64,000 bases of DNA from Diaphorobacter sp. HDW4B (GCF_011305535.1 NZ_CP049905.1:2759501-2823500), one strand, 5' to 3'. Shown: positions 38,355 to 46,777, counted from the stretch's first letter. Notes: generated from the letters alone by a model not told the origin. Program-made: numbers and translations.

Positions 38355-38385
38355 AAAAAGGAGTGCTTAAGCACTCCTTTTTTTT
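38355..38385 (+). terminator. Rho-independent terminator of pilA
   Basis: Perfect palindrome AAAAAGGAGTGCTT / AAGCACTCCTTTTT followed by TTTG, 33 nt after the pilA stop and only 10 nt before the tfpZ start. Likely lets abundant pilA mRNA end here while limited read-through feeds the downstream cassette. Confidence 0.9.
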
Positions 38386-38394
38386 GCCATCTGA

Positions 38395-39180
38395 ATGCTG
38401 ACAATGGACATGATTGCACCTAGCAAACAAAGAATGAAGGCGGGATTGAAAGCAGGGCTCGTACATTTGAGTCTTTGTCTGATTATTGCCATCGGTATAG
38501 CCGTTGTTATTTTTAAAATTTGGTTTCCATATCCCTACAATGAAATATTGGGTGGGAGCAAGCTATTTTGGATGATCCTATGCATTGATGTCGTGGTGGG
38601 CCCGTTGCTGACCATGATTATTTTCAATCCTCAAAAGCCTCGTGGCGAATTGAAAAGAGACATGGCATGCATATTGATAATTCAACTAGTGGCACTTTGC
38701 ATAGGCATTCATGCCGTTTTGCAGGCACGCCCCATTTTTCTTGCATTCGAGGTAGACCGATTCAAAGTAGTCACCTATGCAGACATAAAGAAGGATGATC
38801 TTTCTCCGATTGCGAATGAACTACACAAGATCCCATGGCAAGGTGTTCGCTTGATTGGCTCGGAGATTCCAGACGGATCTATGCTGGAAAGTCTGGAGCT
38901 TTCATTGCAAGGCTATGATTTGGCATATCGTCCTAAAGCTTGGGTGCCGTACGAGAAGGTCAGTGAGCAGGTCAGGAAGATAGCACTCCCTGTGCATGAT
39001 TTAATCAAAAAGCGCCCATATCAAAAAAATGCCATAGAAGAAGAATTGAAAAAACTGGGCAAATCTGAATTGGAGCTTTTATGGTTGCCAGTCACAAGCT
39101 ATAAATCCATGGATTGGGTTGCATTGATTGATAAAGACAGTGCAAGGCCGTTGTCTATTGTTCAAGTCGATGGTTTTTAA
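38395..39180 (+). CDS. tfpZ: TfpX/TfpZ-family type IV pilin accessory protein
   Basis: 261-residue inner membrane protein. Three N-terminal hydrophobic helices (LVHLSLCLIIAIGIAVVIFKIWFPYPYNEILGG, LFWMILCIDVVVGPLLTMIIFNPQKP, MACILIIQLVALCIGIHAVLQARPIFLAFEVDRF) are followed by a soluble domain of about 150 residues. FPYPY...LGG, DVVVGPLLT and VDRFKVV are the marks of TfpX/TfpZ proteins found beside certain Pseudomonas pilin alleles and thought to help their assembly or processing. Markedly AT-rich compared with pilA. ATG 38395 or 38404. First gene of the cassette that follows pilA. Confidence 0.85.
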   Translation: MLTMDMIAPSKQRMKAGLKAGLVHLSLCLIIAIGIAVVIFKIWFPYPYNEILGGSKLFWMILCIDVVVGPLLTMIIFNPQKPRGELKRDMACILIIQLVALCIGIHAVLQARPIFLAFEVDRFKVVTYADIKKDDLSPIANELHKIPWQGVRLIGSEIPDGSMLESLELSLQGYDLAYRPKAWVPYEKVSEQVRKIALPVHDLIKKRPYQKNAIEEELKKLGKSELELLWLPVTSYKSMDWVALIDKDSARPLSIVQVDGF

Positions 39181-39212
39181 GTGAAAAGCTGCATGCCGAG
39201 GTCGCAAACTCA

Positions 39213-40613
39213 ATGCGAATTCCAAATTTAAAACAGCTGCGTCCATTGATATGGTCTGCTATTCCTATAGCACTTATTTGTGGCGTTCTTCAGTGCGCAT
39301 CCATATATTTTGGATATAAACGTTATTTGGTCAACGCTGAGATAATGATTTCATTGCTCATATGCGCGTTGGGATTTTTTTGGACAGGAGGTTTTATCTT
39401 TGGAGTGGCGATCCTGTCGGAGGTGGCTCTCGGTCTGTCGTCTGTGTTGACGCTTTTTGATTATCACCAAATATGGGGCATACTCTCGCTACTATGGGAA
39501 GCCAGAACTGAGTTTGTCATTGGTTTTTTTTCATTTGTTTTTTTATCGATCCTTGCATATGTCTATTGGGGAACTAGACTGAAATGCATGGGGGGGCGAT
39601 CCTTGTTGATGCTTCTCTTTCCGATTGTGACTCTTCAGGTGGTTTTTTCATTTCAAGCCGGCAACTTTCTGTACCCAGGTACGGAAAAACGAAGTGAATT
39701 GATTTTTGGGAGTTCTATTTATTTTTCTGGCTATGTAATGAAGGAGAATGGAAAATTACATAATCTCCTCAGTCACGAGAATGTGGAATATATTCCTATT
39801 AGTCATCCATCAGCAATGATGCAGGTAATGGGGTCGGGGGAGAACTTTAAAAAATCTCGTAGAGTATTGTTGATACTGGCGGAATCTTGGGGAAACTCGA
39901 TTGATAATGACATTGTCAATGCGCAAATTGCACCCATCAAAACGAACGGGTATATAGAAAATTTCAGCCAAGGGGTGGTTCAAGCAAGTGGGACAACAGC
40001 CTTTGGTGAGTTTCGTGAATTATGTGGAAAAATACCGTCTAAACTAAATCTTAGAAATATATCAACGACGGATACGGATGATTGTTGGCCTCAAAAATTT
40101 GGTAAAGCGGGTTACAAAACAATTGCCATTCATGGTGCAAGCAAAAATATGTATCATCGCTTGGATTGGTATCCGGTGCTTGGATTCTCTGAAATTATTT
40201 TCAAAGAAAATATGCATATCGCTACGGGCAGTGAATGTTATTCATTCCCCGGTTATTGTGATAGCGATATATTCGATATCGTGGAAGAAAAAATTTCATT
40301 AAAGAATAATGTATTCATGTACTGGTTGACATTGAATACGCATATGCCGTATGACAGGCGAGATATTAAAGATTACAGTGAAAAAATCTGTCGCGATGTA
40401 TATCCGAATGGATTTGATGAACGTTTATGTAACTACCATAATCTTCAAAGCCAATTCTTTCAAAAACTATCGAAATATTTGTCGGAAAGAAAAATGACGA
40501 ATTTGGAGGTCATTATTGTTGGTGATCATCCTCCGCCACTGCTTATAGACTCCACTTCGTTTAATTATTTCAAAAAGAATGAAGTTCCTTACATTCGATT
40601 TTTTGTGAGATGA
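39213..40613 (+). CDS. LTA-synthase/MdoB-like AlkP-superfamily membrane transferase
   Basis: 466-residue protein with about five membrane helices in residues 10-155 and a periplasmic alkaline-phosphatase-fold (sulfatase-like) catalytic domain from 215. Metal and nucleophile positions are visible: E224 in LILAESWGNS, Thr261/262 in GTTAFGEFREL, D350/D352 in GYCDSDIF, and D438/H439 in VIIVGDHPP. HGASKNMYHRLDWYPVLGFSEIIF resembles the LtaS/phosphoglycerol transferase group, which moves phosphoglycerol or phosphoethanolamine from lipids to acceptors. Placed directly after pilA-tfpZ, its acceptor may be pilin, glycan or lipid (inference). Low GC, unlike the flanking core genes. Confidence 0.75.
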   Translation: MRIPNLKQLRPLIWSAIPIALICGVLQCASIYFGYKRYLVNAEIMISLLICALGFFWTGGFIFGVAILSEVALGLSSVLTLFDYHQIWGILSLLWEARTEFVIGFFSFVFLSILAYVYWGTRLKCMGGRSLLMLLFPIVTLQVVFSFQAGNFLYPGTEKRSELIFGSSIYFSGYVMKENGKLHNLLSHENVEYIPISHPSAMMQVMGSGENFKKSRRVLLILAESWGNSIDNDIVNAQIAPIKTNGYIENFSQGVVQASGTTAFGEFRELCGKIPSKLNLRNISTTDTDDCWPQKFGKAGYKTIAIHGASKNMYHRLDWYPVLGFSEIIFKENMHIATGSECYSFPGYCDSDIFDIVEEKISLKNNVFMYWLTLNTHMPYDRRDIKDYSEKICRDVYPNGFDERLCNYHNLQSQFFQKLSKYLSERKMTNLEVIIVGDHPPPLLIDSTSFNYFKKNEVPYIRFFVR

Positions 40614-40718
40614 TATTCAGTTTTTAGATGAAAATCGTATCATTGATGTTTCGGTGGCACTGCTTTTAATTCATAATATGAGAAGCGCGCGGGTCATTTT
40701 TTGATATTGAATCTATAT

Positions 40719-42464
40719 ATGACGAGGACTAATATTCTGTTCTATAGATACAGGGCATGGGGTGTACTTGTACTGATTCTCTTGGCTTTCAATATTCCCA
40801 ATATTATTCCTTGGGAGCGTGGCGCATACCCGGATACTTACATTTTCGACTTGCAGGAGCGCTTGTTGAAAAGCATCTTGATTGGACTGGCATTTTTATG
40901 CCTTTTCCGAGTTCCTTGGAAGGCCTGGCTAGTTGCTTGGATTGTGTTTCTCTGGTGGATGCCAGTTTCAATTGGTGTCAGACTGATCAATGGATCAGCA
41001 ATTGACGCGGGATTGATTGGTACGGGCGTTGCTTCCAGTTTGGGTGAACTGAAAAATCTTCTGTTGACACTGAACTGGCTCTGGTTTCTTTCTCTGCTGC
41101 TTTGGAATTTAATACTTTTTGGCTTGTATAAGTACTTGGTACGAAAGCATGAATTAGTTTGGCCCGGGCGCGTACGTATCGTGGTTTTTGTGTTGATCGT
41201 AGCGATTTTCTTTTCGTTTGATTTTTTTAAAATTGAAAATTCTCCTGTAAATACCAATACGGTTAGTCAGACAGATTTTTTTGATGCATTTGTGGAGGCC
41301 GATAGAAATGTATTGTCTGATGGGGATTTGCCTTTGGCTTATCCTTTTGAATTGCCTATATCCATCTTGCAATATTTTCAAGCTAGGCGAATTATTGGCG
41401 ACATAGTAGTGGAAATGAAGAATTTTCCACCGTCCGAGAGTATTCGATTGTCGACGCAATCTCCACAAATCGTTGTCTTGGTGATTGGTGAATCTTCTTC
41501 GCGCGATGCTTGGCATTTGTTTAATAAGAATGCACCAGAAAACACACCTCAATTGGAGCTTCGTGAGAAGCAGAAAATGCTGCACCTATTTACAAATGTC
41601 GTTGCTCAGTCCACTGCAACAAGACAAGCAGTTCCATCTATTCTGACAAATCAGCCGCTGATTTGGCCAGATGGACGAGCGAATAGGGATGCGACCAAAT
41701 CGATTATTTCAATTGCCTCGGCTGCTGGATTCAAAACTGCTTGGTTTTCCAATCAATCAGCAATAGGGCAATTTGATGGAGTCATCGCTGCATATGCGAG
41801 TGAGGCTGATGTCAAGGCGTTCATGAATCCTTCATCCTTTTTTCAGCGCGGAACATACGATGAAGTTTTGTTGAATCCCGTAAAGAGGATGCTTTCCACC
41901 TCGGCGAAAGCGTTCATTGTTGTACATACGATGGGTAGTCATTTCAATTTTGAGCATCGTTATCCTCCAGATTTTGAACGATTCAAAGGGGGTGACAAAG
42001 TTGAGGATTCATATTTGAATTCTATTTCCTATACGGATAAATTTCTTGATCTATTGATTGATGAAGTAGATTCCATGAAAAAGTCTTCTGTGGTGATTTA
42101 CACATCTGACCATGGGCAGGGGTTGCCAAGGGGACGATGTGGAAAACTGGAGATTAATCGCACGACAGCCGATGCATATCAAGTTCCTGCAGTGATATGG
42201 ACTAGTGCTGAGTTTTCAAATGGAGCACCAAATGCTCTGAAGGCCATTGTTCAAAATAGAGAGGGAGCCTACAATAACGCTGCCATCTATCAAACGCTGA
42301 AGGATATTATGCTGGCGACACCCCAGGAAAATCGTGTCGAACAAAGCTTCTTATCGCCTAGTACAGATGGGGGGCAAAGGATGGCTGTCGCCCCAGGGCA
42401 AAAATGGGTGAATATAGACGAGGCAATCCAAAGAAATTTTTGTTCTATTGCATCATTTAAATAA
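40719..42464 (+). CDS. EptA-like phosphoethanolamine transferase
   Basis: 581-residue inner membrane enzyme: five N-terminal membrane helices (to about residue 175), then a periplasmic AlkP-fold domain of the EptA/OpgE/CptA type that transfers phosphoethanolamine from phosphatidylethanolamine. Landmarks: VVLVIGESSSRDAWHLF (Glu258, metal), AQSTATRQAVPSIL with the nucleophilic Thr (299 or 301), GSHFNFEHRYPPDFERF (His408), YTDKFLDLLID, and IYTSDHGQGLPRG (Asp464, His465). ATG 40719 is preferred to a TTG 18 nt upstream. The family modifies lipid A, periplasmic glucans, or, in Neisseria PptA, pilin. Context favours pilin, but lipid A cannot be excluded. Confidence 0.85.
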   Translation: MTRTNILFYRYRAWGVLVLILLAFNIPNIIPWERGAYPDTYIFDLQERLLKSILIGLAFLCLFRVPWKAWLVAWIVFLWWMPVSIGVRLINGSAIDAGLIGTGVASSLGELKNLLLTLNWLWFLSLLLWNLILFGLYKYLVRKHELVWPGRVRIVVFVLIVAIFFSFDFFKIENSPVNTNTVSQTDFFDAFVEADRNVLSDGDLPLAYPFELPISILQYFQARRIIGDIVVEMKNFPPSESIRLSTQSPQIVVLVIGESSSRDAWHLFNKNAPENTPQLELREKQKMLHLFTNVVAQSTATRQAVPSILTNQPLIWPDGRANRDATKSIISIASAAGFKTAWFSNQSAIGQFDGVIAAYASEADVKAFMNPSSFFQRGTYDEVLLNPVKRMLSTSAKAFIVVHTMGSHFNFEHRYPPDFERFKGGDKVEDSYLNSISYTDKFLDLLIDEVDSMKKSSVVIYTSDHGQGLPRGRCGKLEINRTTADAYQVPAVIWTSAEFSNGAPNALKAIVQNREGAYNNAAIYQTLKDIMLATPQENRVEQSFLSPSTDGGQRMAVAPGQKWVNIDEAIQRNFCSIASFK

Positions 42465-42481
42465 TACTCAATGAAATTTAT

Positions 42482-43123
42482 ATGAGATTTCTAATTTCAG
42501 CCTTGCTCTTGATGACTTTTTTTGCGTCAGGATGTGCGGCACTCATATATCAATTGGTTTGGCAGAGATTTCTATTTTCAAGTATTGGCGTGGATATAGA
42601 CTCTGTGACTTTGATTGTCTCAACTTTCATGTTGGGCATTGGCGTTGGTGGGGCATTAGGTGGCTGGAGTGCCGATCGATGGCAGAAGGGGCGCTTGCAG
42701 ATATACGGACTAGCAGAGCTTTCACTGGCCATTTTTGGTGTCTTTAGCCCTTATATTTTTTCTGAAATACAGAATCTGACACTTCTTGGGTCATCCTATT
42801 GGCTGATGTGTGTGATTTCAGTGGCTGTTATTTTGGTTCCAACCATAATTATGGGAATGACATTGCCAATACTGACCATGTATTTTGATGAACACTTGAG
42901 AAACGTGGGCGTTTCTGTTGGAAATCTCTATTTTTTCAATACATTGGGTGCCGCATTTGGTGCGTGGATTTCGGCATGGGTGTTGTTTGAAAAGTATGGA
43001 TTGGCAAATAGTGCAAAACTAGCATCATTAATTAATTTTTCCTGCTTTATGATTGTTCTATTGTTGTGGATAGGAGTAAACACATTTACTGGAAAACCTA
43101 AACAAGTGAAAGCATCTCAATGA
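42482..43123 (+). CDS. N-terminal half of a split MFS/spermidine-synthase-like membrane protein
   Basis: 213-residue hydrophobic protein with about six membrane helices. SGCAALIYQLVWQRFLFSSIG near the N-terminus, STFMLGIGVGGALGGWSADRW and GMTLPILTMYF ... VGNLYFFNTLGAAFGAWISAW match the first transporter-like half of fused MFS/spermidine-synthase proteins. Here it ends after the sixth helix with a short basic tail, and the next gene begins by ATGA overlap and carries six more helices plus the catalytic-like domain. The two are therefore a natural split of a normally single protein, and tight coupling implies a 1:1 complex. Function unknown. Confidence 0.75.
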   Translation: MRFLISALLLMTFFASGCAALIYQLVWQRFLFSSIGVDIDSVTLIVSTFMLGIGVGGALGGWSADRWQKGRLQIYGLAELSLAIFGVFSPYIFSEIQNLTLLGSSYWLMCVISVAVILVPTIIMGMTLPILTMYFDEHLRNVGVSVGNLYFFNTLGAAFGAWISAWVLFEKYGLANSAKLASLINFSCFMIVLLLWIGVNTFTGKPKQVKASQ

Positions 43124-44667
43124 ATGCCATCAGGTTTGTTAGCTTTTGGACGGGCTACTGCAGCTTGTCATTTGAGATTGCATGGATTCGCTTGTATGGA
43201 TATGCAAATCTCAGTACGCCCAAGGCTTTTTCGTATGTTCTTGTAGTTTTTTTGATGGGAATCGCATTTGGTGCTCTTTTAGGGAAATATATCTGCCGGC
43301 AATATTCAGATGAAAAAATACTGAAGACTAGTATTTACATCCTGTTATTCGCGGCAATCTTCGCATCCCTTGGCCCGTGGATAGCATACTATGCTAGAGC
43401 AGTAGTGCTTGATAATATTCTGACACCCGCAGTGATTTTTGTGACATCTGGAATCCTGGCTACACTTTTTCCGGTGACTCATCATTTGGGAACGCCTAAG
43501 GATGTCGCTATCTCTGGGCGAGGAAAACATTTTTCAAATGTATATATCTTGAATGTTGCAGGCGCAGCATTGGGCCCTCTTGTTACGGGTTACATCTTGT
43601 TGGAATATTTCACGATAACTCAAATATTTCCTCTCATATCCCTTCTGATCATATTACTCGCAATGATTGTTTGGAGGATTTCCGGAGTGCCTTGGAAGGG
43701 GGAGTGGCGCTTGGGGGGAGCACTGATCCTCAACGCAGGGGGTATCTTACTTTTGGGGGCATACAGTCTTTATGATCCCCATTCTTTGGTGCGGCTTTTC
43801 GCTAATACTCCAGGCGCACACATTGTCAGCTCTCATGAAGGTCGACATGGAGTTATTACACTAGCCACGGCAGAAGATGGAGGAACTCAAGACGCAGTCG
43901 GACGTGATTTTTCCGTTTATGGAGGAAATGTCTATGATGGAAAAACCAATGTCGATTTGGAAAAAAATACGAATGGGCTTGAGCGATTGCTTGCGCTTCA
44001 TGTGTTGCAGCCAGAAGCAAAAAAAGTTTTAATAGTTGGATTATCTATTGGCTCATGGTTGACTGTGCTTGAGGGCTTTCACGGCATCGATGAAATTGAT
44101 GTAGTTGAGATTAATTCTGGATATTTGGAACTTGCAAATAAATTTGCTCCGCAGCGGAGAGCAATTCACGACCCGAGAGTCAAAATTCATATTGATGATG
44201 CAAGAAGATGGCTGAAATTTCACCCTGAAAAAAAATATGACATCATCCTGATGAATACCACATGGCATTGGCGCTCAAATTCCTCCATGTTATTGTCAAA
44301 AGAGATGCTTTCTCTTATAGAGCAACATTTGACGGATCGAGGTGTGATGGCATTTAACGCCACTGGCTCTGTTGATGCATTTTATACAGCAAGTCAAGTA
44401 TTTAGAGAATCGAGGCGATATGTTAATTTTATTTATGGGGCGAATTGGAATGCATTTGACCGCATTGATCTGACTAGCTGGGATAAGTTGTGGGGGGTTT
44501 CTGTGGATGGACATGCTGGATTTTCCAAGGGTAGTCTTGCGGTTTCAAAATACGCCAGCATCCCATTTGTAAAAATCGATGAAGACTTAAAAAAATTGGA
44601 TCGATTGCCTGAAATTATTACTGATGATAATATGCTTGTGGAATATAAATATGGGCTGAGTCATTAG
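43120..44667 (+). CDS. C-terminal half: six membrane helices plus spermidine-synthase-like domain
   Basis: 515-residue protein. Residues 1-220 hold about six or seven helices (WTGYCSLSFEIAWIRLYGYA is again the family opening). Residues 230-515 resemble the spermidine synthase/class I methyltransferase fold: glycine-rich VLIVGLSIGSW (303-313), acidic VVEIN (E330), DDARRW (D359/D360), ITDDNMLVEY (500-509). The canonical aminopropyltransferase Asp after beta-4 is replaced (ILMNTTWHW), so classical spermidine synthesis is unlikely; methyl or other transfer is possible. The stop TAG uses the first base of the following IS, so the native C-terminus may have been a few residues longer. Confidence 0.75.
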   Translation: MNAIRFVSFWTGYCSLSFEIAWIRLYGYANLSTPKAFSYVLVVFLMGIAFGALLGKYICRQYSDEKILKTSIYILLFAAIFASLGPWIAYYARAVVLDNILTPAVIFVTSGILATLFPVTHHLGTPKDVAISGRGKHFSNVYILNVAGAALGPLVTGYILLEYFTITQIFPLISLLIILLAMIVWRISGVPWKGEWRLGGALILNAGGILLLGAYSLYDPHSLVRLFANTPGAHIVSSHEGRHGVITLATAEDGGTQDAVGRDFSVYGGNVYDGKTNVDLEKNTNGLERLLALHVLQPEAKKVLIVGLSIGSWLTVLEGFHGIDEIDVVEINSGYLELANKFAPQRRAIHDPRVKIHIDDARRWLKFHPEKKYDIILMNTTWHWRSNSSMLLSKEMLSLIEQHLTDRGVMAFNATGSVDAFYTASQVFRESRRYVNFIYGANWNAFDRIDLTSWDKLWGVSVDGHAGFSKGSLAVSKYASIPFVKIDEDLKKLDRLPEIITDDNMLVEYKYGLSH

Positions 44668-45938
44668 GGAACCTCTCACAACCGGCGATTCCCCAGTCGC
44701 CCACTCCGCATGGCGAGCAGATTGCTCATTGACTGGTTTGTTCAACGCAGATTTGGGTCATTTCGGGCCCATTGCGCCCCCGACTCTCAGGCCTTCGCCG
44801 TTTGCAGGCGCACCGGTCTCTTTGAGCTCGCTGTTTTGAAGAACGGATCGACCTTGTTTTCAAGGAACGACGCCAGGCGCTTCAAGTTGTAGCACGCAAC
44901 CATCATCGTCATGACCGTGGTGGCTCTGGTCTGTCCAATCGTGCGCACGAACTTGTCGCCCATGTGACGGATGCCTGCAAACACGTGCTCGACACGCGCA
45001 CGGCGCTTGGCAATGCGTTGATTGCGTTGCTCCTGACATTCGCTGAGCGGCTGCTTCGCTTTGGCTTTGCGCTGGATGCCATCTTTGAAGCCCAACACCT
45101 TGAGCATCTTGATGCGTTGAGCGCTCGGGTAGGCCTTGTCGGCATTGACCTCTTTGCCGGTGTTCTTCATATCCAGCACTTCATCGAAGTGATGGCCGTC
45201 GTGCTCGCTCGCTGTCCCCGTGGCCACGCCCCGGATGAAGCCGTGTTTGTGATCGACGCTCACACTCAGCTTGTAGCCAAAGTAGCGCTTGCCGTGCTTC
45301 TTGGTGTGGGTGGCATCGATGTCTTTTTGCCGATCTTTGGCATCACCCCATTCAGGTCTTTGGCCGTTGGAGAGTTGCTCGCGTTCGCCCTTGTTCATGC
45401 GTTGGCGCGGTGCTGGCACCAAGGTCGCATCGATGGCCTGACCACCGCGCGCGATGTAGCCATGACGATGCAATTGCTCGTCCACGCCATGCAGCAAAGC
45501 CGTGGCTCCATCCACGCCCAGGCGCTCGCCAAAGCGCCAGATGGTGTTGCGGTCCGGAACGTTCATCGAGTCTTGCAGCAAACAAAATCGCTGGTAGCTC
45601 ATGCGGTCAAGCAGTTGATATTCCATCTGCTCGTCCGAGAGGTTGTAGAGCCTCTTCAGGACCATCACCCGTACCATGACCTCAGTGGGATAGGCCGGAC
45701 GACCACCCTTGCGCCCATCACTGCGCTCGATGATTCCATCGACCAGACGGGCCAGCGCGGTGAAGTCGATGTGCTGCGCAATGACTTGCAGCGGATCGCC
45801 CACTTCATCGATCTTGCGCTTGCGGGAGGCTTCGGCGAACAGGTCGAACTTCAGGGCACTGCGGGGGGTGATCATGCTGCGAATTTACTGCATCAGATGA
45901 CGTGAGTCAGCGACGTCGGGAGGTTTTGAGAGGTTCCC
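44667..45938 (-). mobile_element. IS5-family insertion sequence
   Basis: 1272-bp element bounded by 17-bp inverted repeats GGGAACCTCTCACAACC (44667-44683) and its complement GGTTTTGAGAGGTTCCC (45922-45938), one mismatch. It carries one complete transposase gene in reverse orientation. No target duplication is seen: the left flank is ATTA and the right flank TGAA. The left end coincides with the last base of the preceding gene's stop codon. GC content returns to genome-like values inside the element. Confidence 0.9.
44787..45875 (-). CDS. IS5-family transposase
   Basis: 362-residue DDE transposase. N-terminal IS5-type region with GRPAYPTEVMVRVMVLKRLYNLSDEQMEYQLLDRMSYQRFCLL and DRNTIWRFGERL. 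Catalytic residues: first Asp in GQAIDATLVPAPRQ, second in NADKAYPS, Glu in RVEHVFAGIRHMGDKFVRTIG. HTKKHGKRYFGYKLSVSVDHKHGFI is typical of the IS5/IS1031 branch. The frame is intact, so the element may be mobile. Start ATG 45875 lies 63 nt inside the right inverted repeat; the C-terminus ends about 100 nt from the left repeat. Confidence 0.95.
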   Translation of the reverse strand: MITPRSALKFDLFAEASRKRKIDEVGDPLQVIAQHIDFTALARLVDGIIERSDGRKGGRPAYPTEVMVRVMVLKRLYNLSDEQMEYQLLDRMSYQRFCLLQDSMNVPDRNTIWRFGERLGVDGATALLHGVDEQLHRHGYIARGGQAIDATLVPAPRQRMNKGEREQLSNGQRPEWGDAKDRQKDIDATHTKKHGKRYFGYKLSVSVDHKHGFIRGVATGTASEHDGHHFDEVLDMKNTGKEVNADKAYPSAQRIKMLKVLGFKDGIQRKAKAKQPLSECQEQRNQRIAKRRARVEHVFAGIRHMGDKFVRTIGQTRATTVMTMMVACYNLKRLASFLENKVDPFFKTASSKRPVRLQTAKA

Positions 45939-45985
45939 TGAAGTGTGGATATTAATGAGTGGTAATTTTAAAGTGGCACTTCAGA

Positions 45986-46002
45986 GGTTGTTGAGGGGTT
46001 CC
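45986..46002. repeat. Degenerate IS5-like terminal repeat
   Basis: GGTTGTTGAGGGGTTCC resembles the right inverted repeat of the neighbouring IS (GGTTTTGAGAGGTTCC, allowing one inserted base and a few changes), 48 bp outside the intact end and in the same orientation. It may be the scar of an earlier related insertion. The AT-rich bases 45939-45985 between the two ends hold a TGAAGTG/CACTTCA inverted repeat. Confidence 0.4.
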
Positions 46003-46042
46003 AATATTGCATGCTCGAATCGAGGTTGCACAGTGCAAGCCG

Positions 46043-46576
46043 TTAGGCCCTGTCGTTGGGAGGTATCAAATTCCAGTCTCCAGACTTGCCGCCATGCTTT
46101 TCCATGATTTGCATATTTGTCAATATCATCCCCCGGTCCACCGCCTTGCACATATCGTAAATGGTCAGCAGCGCAATCTGCACAGCAGTCAATGCTTCCA
46201 TTTCCACGCCCGTCTGCCCGACAGTCTCTACAGTCGCAGTGCATTGAACGGCCGAATCCGTTTCTCGAATCTCAAACTCCACTGCTACCCGTGTCAGTGC
46301 AAGCGGGTGGCAGAGTGGGATCAGGTCACTGGTTTTCTTCGCTGCCATGATTCCCGCGATCCGGGCGATTCCGAGTACGTCTCCTTTTTTGGCCGTTCCC
46401 GATTGAATCAGTGCCAGGGTGGCGGGGAGCATGCGGATTTCGCCTGTGGCTACTGCTACGCGGTGAGTGGATTGTTTTCCTCCGACATCGACCATGTGTG
46501 CCTGGCCTTGGGCATCGAAGTGGGTGAGTGCTTGCCCGTCGGTGGGCTTGTTGTTGGCTGGGGAATCGGTGGTCAT
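46043..46576 (-). CDS. moaC: Cyclic pyranopterin monophosphate synthase MoaC
   Basis: 177-residue molybdenum cofactor enzyme converting the MoaA product to cyclic pyranopterin monophosphate. Family signatures: [48 protein letters not shown], and the end [27 protein letters not shown]. The start was placed at ATG 46576 ([10 protein letters not shown]), which gives the normal length. A few extra N-terminal residues precede the conserved core. It is divergent from the M48 peptidase gene and forms the first core gene on the right side of the island. Confidence 0.96.
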   Translation of the reverse strand: MTTDSPANNKPTDGQALTHFDAQGQAHMVDVGGKQSTHRVAVATGEIRMLPATLALIQSGTAKKGDVLGIARIAGIMAAKKTSDLIPLCHPLALTRVAVEFEIRETDSAVQCTATVETVGQTGVEMEALTAVQIALLTIYDMCKAVDRGMILTNMQIMEKHGGKSGDWNLIPPNDRA

Positions 46577-46777
46577 GGGATGGATCCTGAATGTCGGAGC
46601 AATCAATAATGGAGATACGCTGGGGTCGACAGGAGGTGCGATCCAACGCGAGGCGCATGGGGTCGTCATTTGTATTTATGGCACTTCCTGCGCAACCATT
46701 GTGGGTTCGGGGCATCATAAGACTTGGGCGCGCTGGTGGCATCGAGTCGTTGAGCGCTTTTGGGGTTTTGACGGAGT

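Noticed and set aside
44663-45942. Target-site duplication of the IS5 element
   Set aside because: Bases on each side (ATTA and TGAA) do not match at 2, 3 or 4 bp in any tested alignment of the ends.
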